A DNA stretch of 64,000 nucleotides from Saprospiraceae bacterium (lineage in GTDB: Bacteria > Bacteroidota > Bacteroidia > Chitinophagales > Saprospiraceae), in the NCBI GenBank assembly GCA_028279185.1, contig JANQSS010000112.1:1-64000 (forward strand), read 5' to 3'. The notes below the pieces were generated by a model. It had not been told where the DNA came from, ran no database searches, and saw only the letters and a program-made list of their open reading frames with translations. Both the position numbers and the translations under genes were made by a program. How positions within the stretch are numbered: the stretch's first letter is position 1; each line of letters opens with the position of its first letter. Shown in pieces: positions 54,701 to 62,003 of this stretch.

Positions 54701-55320
54701 GCATATAGTGTCTTGTCATAGAGATATTGGTTTTGCGATTTTAGGGTGGATAATATTAAATCTTTTGGTTTTGTAAATAGGTCTCCAATTTTTTCCCAGT
54801 GGAAGGAATACTCTATATGCGAAAACAACAATGGATTGCCTAATTCATTGACTTCTACCACTTCAATTATTCCAAAAATTTTAAGTATAGAATAAGTAGT
54901 ATAATAGTTGTCTTCTAAAAACCTAACGACCAACAAGTTCACAAGCCTTGATGGAAGTTCAGCAAGTAAGTCTGTATCGGTAAGCAGTGGAGAACCAGCT
55001 AATTCCGATTGAAAAATAGAGGATATTTCTTTTAAGTTGTCAAATATGGAAGCCAAAGAGGCTACCAAATCTTTGACAATCCTTGCAATCAGTTCAGAAT
55101 TGTCGGTATTGTCATCCATCTCTTCAATGGTGCCGACGACATCCTCAATCGTCGCTAAGACTCCGCCAATTTGACTAAATAAATTATCTTGTTCTGGAGA
55201 AACATATCCAAGTTCCAACATCAATACTTTGGCAGAATCCAAATCTTCAGCGGCTGAAAGTATTGGTTTTAGAAATTCGATTACTAAATTTGATATTTTC
55301 TTTAACTCTCCTTTATTCAC
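51793..55320 (-). CDS. Large-cluster protein B: DUF6603 domain protein, 1175 aa
   Basis: Residues 1-130 are helical and acidic (FLKPILSAAEDLDSAKVLML; NLLVVRFLEDNYYTTYSIL). The remainder is an extended beta-rich, glycine- and proline-containing array with many repeated hydrophobic strands, such as GGYLFFDYDREEYAGALELV, GAGLQLGMGFTLLGVGG, FSMIIIISVEFG and FYFSFSLSVSLSVKLFGFGLF, matching DUF6603. A C-terminal domain follows (HPVGTLRVSQTKLPLKLKL). There is no signal peptide. Amphipathic repeats of this kind can form a barrel, a groove or a fibre. The family is found in several phyla and has no known function. It lies 11 bases after the hydrolase gene. Confidence 0.87.
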   Translation of the reverse strand: MNKGELKKISNLVIEFLKPILSAAEDLDSAKVLMLELGYVSPEQDNLFSQIGGVLATIEDVVGTIEEMDDNTDNSELIARIVKDLVASLASIFDNLKEISSIFQSELAGSPLLTDTDLLAELPSRLVNLLVVRFLEDNYYTTYSILKIFGIIEVVEVNELGNPLLFSHIEYSFHWEKIGDLFTKPKDLILSTLKSQNQYLYDKTLYALHEIGSSVGLIPHYRDPGIDTLKFINNNSNIENWSGFSDLEILRFPFIPGKVDAVGMDVYPIIDTNSDQITGLVFGIGSNVQLEFDISDDFKIKLEFSGNISNGFGFSIDNNNDFKFIADLFSSPQVLLNNAQLGFKTSLIGKSKIIENEGDKLFRIGEPEGSRLEIGTFGLALGVEKNEDVNLSINTDLIDGLIAINFGNADGFVSNIAGNGIEGNFNLGIGFSNKDGIYFKGSAGLEIRLPTHIELGPIEIQNLTIGLMPKDGKIPINVGATIKANLGPLQAVVENMGLSATLSFPSDGGNLGPIDLAMGFKPPNGVGLSLDTGVVKGGGYLFFDYDREEYAGALELVISEWIAVKAIGLITTKLPDGSKGFSMIIIISVEFGAGLQLGMGFTLLGVGGIVGINRIVKVDALREGVVTGGAESIMFPKDVVANAPRILSDLRAFFPAHNDQHLVGPMAKIGYGSPTLASLSLGVIIEFPDVNITILGVLKVLLPTEDAAVLKLQINLLGRIEPSKEQMWFVAFLYDSRILFITIEGGIGFWLKWGNNSNFVLTIGGFHPQYTPPPNLPFPVPQRLAVNILNESSAKIRIEGYFAVTSNTVQFGARVELFFGVSAFNIDGHFGFDALFQFNPFYFSFSLSVSLSVKLFGFGLFSVGFSGLLEGPTPWHIKGKGKIGFLFFSVSVPFEHTWGEERHTILPPIEVFPLVEREFAAITNWQAIVPNNSSILVSLRQLGSSSTDELILHPVGTLRVSQTKLPLKLKLDKIGNQRPLDADKFSISASISGNNLNVSDVTDRFATGEFKNLSNSQKLSSPGFELYESGVEIKPDGEQLKTSMAVKRIIRYETVIIDNNFKRHLVKFYKVLHTAFTAVYATLFTHFLNGGAVTKSTLSQHHKKQIQPNKAVIKVEPNRYTVAFNDTNKPVDTAATQFISQASAMDYIQEQISLDPAAASQMHVIPNTEVNANAA

Positions 55321-55331
55321 TTTAAGAATGA

Positions 55332-57380
55332 CTATGCTGGTGGAAGAAAGAATTCAATGTCACGAAAAGTCAATAGGAAGTCCTTAAAAACAAAAACATC
55401 CTCATCCGTGTTACTCTTAGTTTTATCATTTCCTTTTATCAGTTCGATAACTATTTTATTGACTTGACCAAGTTTTACCGAATCACTTATCAGTCTGTCC
55501 AACCGTATTTCTACTGTTTGTAAAACAATAGCCGTTCTGGTAGTAAACTGGCTTCCAAAAAAAAGCCTCGTAGGATAGGCCCTTTGGATTACGGACTTAA
55601 TCAATCTACTATTGCCTCTAACCAGTCTGGATTCAGGGGAATTATCTTTAAAAAGCCGGATGGTGAAGTTTTTCAAGTCAGGTATATAGTTGTCATTTGT
55701 AACATCATACCCTTTGGCAAATCGAAAACTAAAATGTGTATACAAAGAAAGCTTCTCGTCAGTACTGGGGTCTATCGGAATTTGAATGGAAAATATTTTT
55801 GAATTTTCTTTGATTATGTAAAAGGCTTCAATTGTTTGTTCAAAATTAAAATCCACGCTTGGAGGCCTGAAATCCTGTAAATTTGTATTAACCCCACGGA
55901 GTTGTTTTTTTTCAACTACTTCCAATGCTCCGCCGCCTTTATTTAGTAATGGATTAACAAATTTGTCGTCCAAACTTTTAATCGAAATGACAGGGAAAAT
56001 ATCTTCATCTATCGGATAACTGAACCTCCAGGCCCGGTGAAGATCCAATCTTAAATCTATAGGTATTCTTTTATCGTGGGTAAAATAGAGGAAATTCAAT
56101 GGAACATCTTTCATCGTAGCAATAAAAGCGTTCCCAAATACTTTCCTAGAGATTTTGTCATGGCCGGAATTTGAAATGATTCTGACCACAGATTGCCTCC
56201 CGATCGTATCATTAATATCCGGAGTACCAGCTGGTTGGATAGGAAGTTTTCGCCAAATGGAGTTAAATCTTACATGGGTTGCACCATGAATAAAATACAT
56301 GGCCTTTGGGCAATTTGGATATTCGTAAATCCTGATTGCATCTGAAGTTACATCTTCATCATGTGTCCCTGCGACGGCAAGATAAAAGGTGGTTTCACTG
56401 TTTATTTCAAATTGGGGAACCGGTACAAGGCTGTTTATTGCATCAACAACGGCATTTCCTGACCCGTCTGTTTCGAATGCCAAATCTACAGGCTCAAGGG
56501 CCAGAATACATTTTATATGTTCTTGTAGAGGATTGTTTAGCCAGCCTACTGTATCTTTTATCCTTTCGTCTAATTTGTCATTGATTGGAATTGTAGCTCC
56601 TTGAACGGTTGCCCCATCAGAAAAATAATTGAACATCCTGCTCACAGCATCTGCTCCCCTTGAATGGCCCATCAATCCGAGATTAGTAAAATCAATTTTG
56701 TCCTGAATAATAGTTCTTAATCCTTTCAACCTTTGTACGGCGGCTGTGGTTAGCGAAGAGGTGAGGATTTCTCCCAATTTCTCTGACGCTCCTCCATCGA
56801 AAAACTTAAAAGGGTAATCTGCACTGTTTGTATCAGGCGCGCTATGTGGTTCTGCCGCAATAATTTTGAGCATCAAAAGGTGCAAGAAGAATATTTGAAT
56901 TCTTTGGTAAAAATCAAATGGAGCTTGGAAAAAAGTATTAACGAAATTTAAGTTGATTGAATATGAAGCAATATTGTTTTCCGCTAAATAGTTTTGCAGT
57001 ACTTGATATCCTTTGTAAGAAAGAACTTCATCGCTTCTGACTGCTATGGGGTCATTGGGGGTTCCAGTTAAGTCAAAGAAAGAAATCGCATTGCCATGTC
57101 CTATGACAACTAGAGGATATTTAGCATTAATTGGTTCGTCCGGAACGACCAACAAGCCTTTCATCGGAATCAGCAAATCATTCCCTTCTTTCTTTAAAAA
57201 ATTCGATGTTGTCAATGGAGTTATTATCTTATCGATAACAAACTCATTATTGGGGTCGACTTCTAAACTTGAATGTTTTGATTTGTCAAAAATATTATCA
57301 TCCTCATTCAAGGACACTGCATGAAAATAGCTTGAAAAGATTGGATAGTCTTGACTGTTAATATCTATTATTTCAGGCAT
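55332..57380 (-). CDS. Large-cluster protein A: alpha/beta hydrolase, 682 aa
   Basis: The first gene of the cluster. The N-terminal half is an alpha/beta hydrolase: PLVVIGHGN with the oxyanion region at about 95, nucleophile Ser240 in LGLMGHSRGAD, an acidic candidate at Asp341 or Asp343 (AGTHDEDVTSD) and His369 in FIHGATHVRF. This resembles dienelactone hydrolase or chlorophyllase-like platelet-activating-factor hydrolases. The C-terminal 300 residues are beta-rich and unrecognised (FRFAKGYDVTNDNYIPDLK). There is no signal peptide. The long extra domain and genomic company argue against a housekeeping role. The substrate is unknown; an acyl ester or lipid is possible. Confidence 0.85.
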   Translation of the reverse strand: MPEIIDINSQDYPIFSSYFHAVSLNEDDNIFDKSKHSSLEVDPNNEFVIDKIITPLTTSNFLKKEGNDLLIPMKGLLVVPDEPINAKYPLVVIGHGNAISFFDLTGTPNDPIAVRSDEVLSYKGYQVLQNYLAENNIASYSINLNFVNTFFQAPFDFYQRIQIFFLHLLMLKIIAAEPHSAPDTNSADYPFKFFDGGASEKLGEILTSSLTTAAVQRLKGLRTIIQDKIDFTNLGLMGHSRGADAVSRMFNYFSDGATVQGATIPINDKLDERIKDTVGWLNNPLQEHIKCILALEPVDLAFETDGSGNAVVDAINSLVPVPQFEINSETTFYLAVAGTHDEDVTSDAIRIYEYPNCPKAMYFIHGATHVRFNSIWRKLPIQPAGTPDINDTIGRQSVVRIISNSGHDKISRKVFGNAFIATMKDVPLNFLYFTHDKRIPIDLRLDLHRAWRFSYPIDEDIFPVISIKSLDDKFVNPLLNKGGGALEVVEKKQLRGVNTNLQDFRPPSVDFNFEQTIEAFYIIKENSKIFSIQIPIDPSTDEKLSLYTHFSFRFAKGYDVTNDNYIPDLKNFTIRLFKDNSPESRLVRGNSRLIKSVIQRAYPTRLFFGSQFTTRTAIVLQTVEIRLDRLISDSVKLGQVNKIVIELIKGNDKTKSNTDEDVFVFKDFLLTFRDIEFFLPPA

Positions 57381-58109
57381 TAGAACTCAGTTTTACCAAG
57401 GATTATAATATTTAATTCTACCAAAATAAATACAACTGTTTGGGAACATATAAAATCTAAAAACATACTGTCTAAAAATTTTATCTATGGAACTCATACA
57501 TTCAATTACTATCTTTTTCATTACGACTAACTTTCCCCAAAAAAAACTCTTTAATCTTATCTAGTTCACTAAGATCATTAGTTGCCATATTTTGTTTTAC
57601 AATTGGTATTTGCAATGCTCTTGAAACAAACACCAATTCCATAGTGCTGTTGTTCAAATTAGCAGCACTCTTATTTCAACTTATGGCATCATTCAGCCGA
57701 CTTATGAGGAAATGCAGCATTTTTGTTTAATCCAAACTTAATCCGCCAGTTCATTTTCTATGTATTTAGTCTCATGATGTGTCTCTTGGCAATAAGTGTA
57801 ATTAAATGTCACCATTGGACGATTTAAAGTTCGTACCGTTGAATACTGATCCGATCTATTCTTTCATCTGTTTGTATTTTTGAGTTATGTAAAGTGAGAT
57901 TGTCCTTAAGCTATTTTGGCATGGTCAAATATGTTTAGAGTAAGCGCTTCATAAATTAAGTGTATGTTTTAAGTAAAATGTCAACCAGGTCGACATTTCT
58001 CAAGTTTTAAAATGACCCTCATGCAAGTTTTACTATTCTCGACCAGTCTTGAAAGGATAATGGATATCGTGCATTCTGGCCTTTGAAAGTTAAACAATTT
58101 TGACGAAAT

Positions 58110-58175
58110 TTATCGGTCTATTTGGCGAACGGTCGTTAATTTGGAATTATCGGTATCACCTATGAGATTATCGGT
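58110..58175. repeat. Triple TTATCGGT repeat, possible insertion-sequence end
   Basis: TTATCGGT occurs at 58110-58117, 58147-58154 and 58168-58175 in direct orientation. Multiple short direct repeats at an end are characteristic of IS21-family terminal repeats. No istA or istB is intact nearby, so this is at best a solo end or relic. Confidence 0.4.
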
Positions 58176-58207
58176 ACTTTTTTCTAAGTGGTGTAGTGTT
58201 ATTTAAA

Positions 58208-58519
58208 CTAAGTTTTGGCGAATGTAATCCCATTCATCCATGTAGCCTGTGACCCTTGAGTCTTTTTGAGGTAAGCCTTGAGCTTTTCATTTTCTTTTGG
58301 GAGCGTTCATAGCCATCCTGGTCAAAGTCCATGCCTGTGGTCCACATACATAGCCTTTAACAGTCTTAAATCTTGCCATGGTGCCCCAAGTTTCCCCAGA
58401 GACGTGCCGAGCGAACACCATTCTTTGTGGTACGAGCAGTTTGAAGCCTGATACGAATGTTCATCGATCAATTGATCTCGATAAAAAAAAAGCAAAACTA
58501 CTTCGTTTGGTCGCTTCAT
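58208..58519 (-). pseudogene. Decayed gene next to the repeat cluster, possible transposase remnant
   Basis: A 65-codon open frame (FFYRDQLIDEHSYQASNCS and LRLLKAMYVDHRHGL) stops at TGA, and the same frame continues as PGWL, a second TGA and TLPKENEKLKAYLKKTQGSQ to a TAG at 58208. Both stops would be Trp with one base change. Ending about 30 bases from the TTATCGGT array fits the 3' end of an insertion-sequence gene, but no transposase family is recognised. Confidence 0.3.
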
Positions 58520-58915
58520 GCCAAAGTTGTAAAAGATGGATCAGGATGTTACTTAATCGCAAATCGATCCTTCCATTGAAGGTGTTGATATTGAGCCATT
58601 AATTAAATGCTTTCACATTCAGGCTACAGAGCGTTATCCGTTCAACATTAGGCAGCCCATAACTGTGTGTGTGAAGAAGACAGAATAAATCCCTTGAAGT
58701 TGTAAATCGCTTACTGGAAATCATGCGACTTCAAATCTGTTCAATTTTTAACTTATGCAGAATACGAAATTACACGTAGCAATATCTGCTTTTGCTCCGG
58801 TTCTCTTTACAAGCCATCAGGAATTTAAACCTGTAGCAAGAGTCTTGCGAAATAAAAACCAGCGTTTACATGCCTTATTATTGATCCAAACCTGTCCCAG
58901 GCCTACGGCGTATTA

Positions 58916-60007
58916 TCACAATTTTTTTATATGCTCGCCTAATTTTTCTTTAATGATTCCATCTCCAAAACCTATCCACCTTTCGCGTATTATCCCATCA
59001 GGAGAGATCAATACATACGTTGGCGTTCCCATTCCCCAATACTTTACGAACGCGTCGTTGTAGTCGCCTCCGCCATCCCAAAGGTAGTTCCAAGAAATAG
59101 AATCCCGTTTTACATGGTTTTCCCAGGATTCCCGGTCAATGTCTGTGGATATGGAAATAATTTCTAAATCATCCGCATAATTACTGTAAATCTCCTTCAA
59201 TTCTGGTAACGATAATTGGCTACCATAACAGGCAGATGATGAAAAATGCAAAAGAATGTATTTGCTCTCGATGTCAGACAATGATAACCAATCTCCATTT
59301 TGATTTACTGCGCGATAATCATAATATTCATCGCCTACTTCAGGTTTGGAAAACTCACTATGCAATTTAATGGCTTTCCCAATAGCTGTTTCTTTCAGTT
59401 CATCGTCTAATTGATTATAGAGGTCGACTAGTTCTTTAGCAGAAAATTTAGTTTTATAATGCTGAAATATACTCAATGCAGCATAAGAATTAAAGTTTTC
59501 CTTTAACACATCTGCCATTTCATTATCCAACGAATCCGACACTATCTCTTTTCTTTCGGCTAATAATTCTTTATCCGAATCAATCGATTTTTTTAACTTT
59601 TCTATTAGCCGTTGCCTTTGATATGACACTTGATTAAACCTCTCTGCCTGATCTTGATGCACTGAACCCGACATGTCTATATTCCACGGGAAATCACTTT
59701 TATCTGCCTCAAATATTACTCGTTCATTACCGATGAGCAAGGGCGTGTAAATAAATTCAGGTGACGCCGAGAAAAGTGTTAACCTTTCCGGACCTTGAGA
59801 ATCTATTTTCCCCTTAAGTGATAACTTTCCGTTGACAACATACGCACTGTCCAAGGTGATGTTTGCTAAATCATTTAGGAAGAATAGTGTACTATCAGAT
59901 ATATTAGTTAAGGTTGCATCAAGTGTGAAAAACTCGTTCTTCGTTTCTGTCTTGCAGGAAGCAAGAATACAGACAAAAAAAATTATTATTACCTGTTTAT
60001 CTTTCAT
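58916..60007 (-). CDS. TlpA-like thioredoxin-fold lipoprotein, CxxC incomplete
   Basis: A 363-residue lipoprotein (lipobox LASC, Cys18) with an N-terminal DUF4369-like beta domain, a helical middle and a C-terminal thioredoxin-like domain of the AhpC/TSA-TlpA type. The usual WCGPC site is SACYGSQ here: Cys260 remains but the second cysteine is Ser263. The cis-proline region GMGTPTYVLI is intact. Without the second cysteine, disulfide reduction in the normal way is unlikely; a mixed-disulfide or non-redox role is possible. It is the last gene of a five-gene set led by a lipoprotein and a T9SS protein. Confidence 0.85.
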   Translation of the reverse strand: MKDKQVIIIFFVCILASCKTETKNEFFTLDATLTNISDSTLFFLNDLANITLDSAYVVNGKLSLKGKIDSQGPERLTLFSASPEFIYTPLLIGNERVIFEADKSDFPWNIDMSGSVHQDQAERFNQVSYQRQRLIEKLKKSIDSDKELLAERKEIVSDSLDNEMADVLKENFNSYAALSIFQHYKTKFSAKELVDLYNQLDDELKETAIGKAIKLHSEFSKPEVGDEYYDYRAVNQNGDWLSLSDIESKYILLHFSSSACYGSQLSLPELKEIYSNYADDLEIISISTDIDRESWENHVKRDSISWNYLWDGGGDYNDAFVKYWGMGTPTYVLISPDGIIRERWIGFGDGIIKEKLGEHIKKL

Positions 60008-60040
60008 TGTGCTAAATTCATTTTTAATAGATTAATAACC

Positions 60041-61405
60041 TTAATTTATCCGTTTTATGAATCCCGTGGAAAGACCAAACTCAACCGGTCTTTGGGCATA
60101 ACCTGCAGCACCCGTTACTTTATTTGTAAGTGCAAAACCAACTGAAGCCGCTAAGGAAAGACCAAACCCTTGTTTGAAGTCAACTATCAGCAAAGGACGT
60201 AGGTTAGCAGAAATGACAGATTTCCTAAAATAATTGACTTCTTGTAAATCCGTTATACCGTCATTGGCATCCAAAAATAACCCTCTCTGCTGTACTAGAT
60301 AATCATAGCGTAGGTTTCCCATAATTCCGAAAGTTATCCCTCGTCTTTGTTTCATATATCCAAAGTGAATAGGAATACCTAAAGTACTCGTCTCATTGTA
60401 ATGTTGTATCTCCCTTTTATTTGAAACTTCCATACTGGCCTGGCCATAGCGCATTCCAATAGTATCCATTGTATTTTGGTCAATTAAAATTTCCAATAAG
60501 GAGTTTTCAAGTAATATTTCCTCCGTGCTTTCTTTATGATAGTTGAATCTTGTCCATGATCTTCTGTAGCTCAGACCAATACCCCAAGTCAAGCCTAACG
60601 GCTCGGTATGAATTGCATTAAAAGCAATTTCCCATCCCAATTTTGGAGTTTCTGTTTGTTTTCTAAGACTTACAGGAGTCGAATTTTTTGAATTGAATCC
60701 GAGCGTTGAATAAACGGGTCCGGCTTCCAGGCCAAGCAACCATGTAGCCGTCTGTTTGCCCACCTTAGCTTTAGGGCTATCCACTGAAGGTAAGTTTAGT
60801 TTTAACGTAGGAAGCGTAAAGAATTGTAAAGTGGAAATAGGTAGATTATTTAAAGTACTATCTACGTTTTTTGATTTTAAAATGACAGATGACACTATAT
60901 TAAGTTTGGCTTCCTCATTTAGGGTAAAATTAGTTTCCTCCTTCGGTAAGTCAGAACTGGAAGAATTAACACTTAAATCAGTCGCTTTTTTAGAAATCGC
61001 TTTTTTATTGCGTACAACTGAAATCGATTTTTGAGAAATACTTTCTTCACCTGCATCTTTTCTATTAGGCTTGGACAAACCCGTTTCTATGTGGGCAGAA
61101 AAACCCGTTTCGCCTTTTGGTGCTTGTTTCATCCTAGCACTATATTTTTCACCTACTAATTCTATTTTTGCAATATCCTCACTTACTGAGCCAGACCGTT
61201 GTGTACACCAAACTGTGGCTAGGATCATGGAAATGAAAAGGAAACTGCCCAAAACATAATAAAAAAATGGAATAGGCTTAGATTCCTCTTTTTCAGATTC
61301 AAGCTCTTCCTCGATAGATTGCCACAGAGAGGATTCATCTAGGCCATACGCCTTATGCTCATTAAACCATTTTTTGAGCTGATGCTCTAGTTTTTCTATT
61401 TTCAT
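60041..61405 (-). CDS. Membrane protein with anti-sigma-like N-terminus and barrel-like C-terminus
   Basis: A protein of about 454 aa; the start at 61405 (MKIEKLEHQLKKWFNEHKAY) is chosen because the sequence upstream has no likeness. A short cytosolic segment (residues 1-50) is followed by one membrane helix (YYVLGSFLFISMILATVW), a long low-complexity Ser/Lys linker, and a C-terminal beta-rich part of about 230 residues like an outer-membrane barrel (ATWLLGLEAGPVYSTLGF, VEFGLSTGFIKRI). It starts 36 bases after the ECF sigma factor stop, which supports an anti-sigma or signal-transmission role. The combination of inner-membrane anchor and barrel-like domain is unusual. Confidence 0.7.
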   Translation of the reverse strand: MKIEKLEHQLKKWFNEHKAYGLDESSLWQSIEEELESEKEESKPIPFFYYVLGSFLFISMILATVWCTQRSGSVSEDIAKIELVGEKYSARMKQAPKGETGFSAHIETGLSKPNRKDAGEESISQKSISVVRNKKAISKKATDLSVNSSSSDLPKEETNFTLNEEAKLNIVSSVILKSKNVDSTLNNLPISTLQFFTLPTLKLNLPSVDSPKAKVGKQTATWLLGLEAGPVYSTLGFNSKNSTPVSLRKQTETPKLGWEIAFNAIHTEPLGLTWGIGLSYRRSWTRFNYHKESTEEILLENSLLEILIDQNTMDTIGMRYGQASMEVSNKREIQHYNETSTLGIPIHFGYMKQRRGITFGIMGNLRYDYLVQQRGLFLDANDGITDLQEVNYFRKSVISANLRPLLIVDFKQGFGLSLAASVGFALTNKVTGAAGYAQRPVEFGLSTGFIKRIN

Positions 61406-61441
61406 AAGCGATTTTTTGGTTGTCGAAAAATAGTCCACTTC

Positions 61442-61993
61442 CTAATCTGTAAGAAAATGTAGTGCACTTTTAATTGTTAATGTTTTTTTTAAAAAACCTC
61501 TTGCCCGCTGTAGTTTTTTTCTTGAATTAGCCTCACTAATACCAAGTATTTGCGCTATCTCATGGTGTCCATAGCCGTCTATAACATAAAGATTAAACAC
61601 ATCTCGATAGGGTCCTGGAATGATCTCCAATAATTGGAACAGGGACTCATCTGTTATGAATTGAAAATCCCCAATACTCAAGTTTATCTTTTCCGATTCT
61701 ACATTAAGTTCTTCAAACCCTTTATATCGTTGGTTGAATTGGAGGCAGCAATTAATCGTAATCTTGCGCAGCCATGGTTTGATTGCTCCCTTACTTGCAT
61801 CGAAAGTACTTTTGATGCCTCTAAACGCACGAAGGAAAACCTCCTGAACAACATCTTCCAGCATGGATTTGTCCCTTAGATACCGTTTGCAGATGCTGGA
61901 TACATATGGAAGAAACAACTTGAATAGCTCGAATTGTCCTTCTCGGCTGTCATTGCGACATAGCCTTATTATGTCGTTCAGGTTGTTTTCCAA
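61442..61993 (-). CDS. ECF RNA polymerase sigma factor
   Basis: A 183-residue sigma-70 family factor with region 2 (LFKLFLPYVSSICKRYLRDK, then DVVQEVFLRAFRG) and region 4 (IDGYGHHEIAQILGISEANS, then RKKLQRARGFLKK). It is followed by a membrane protein with an anti-sigma-like N-terminus, as is usual for regulated ECF factors. The target genes are not known, although the same operon may be one. No ECF-type promoter could be identified. Confidence 0.93.
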   Translation of the reverse strand: MENNLNDIIRLCRNDSREGQFELFKLFLPYVSSICKRYLRDKSMLEDVVQEVFLRAFRGIKSTFDASKGAIKPWLRKITINCCLQFNQRYKGFEELNVESEKINLSIGDFQFITDESLFQLLEIIPGPYRDVFNLYVIDGYGHHEIAQILGISEANSRKKLQRARGFLKKTLTIKSALHFLTD

Positions 61994-62003
61994 TTCTTTT
62001 GAT

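Larger units (their letters stand above)
57381..58915. other. Gene-poor right edge of the accessory region
   Basis: About 1.5 kb with no intact gene. It contains an inverted repeat AAATGTC...GACATTT (57976-57998), the TTATCGGT triple repeat (58110-58175), a decayed minus-strand gene (58208-58519) and the second half of the imperfect direct repeat (58505-58527). A further plus-strand open stretch near 58573-58690 (IDPSIEGVDIEPLIKCFHIQ and TERYPFNIRQPITVCVKK) looks like another remnant. I found no -7 promoter element for the large cluster here. Confidence 0.6.
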
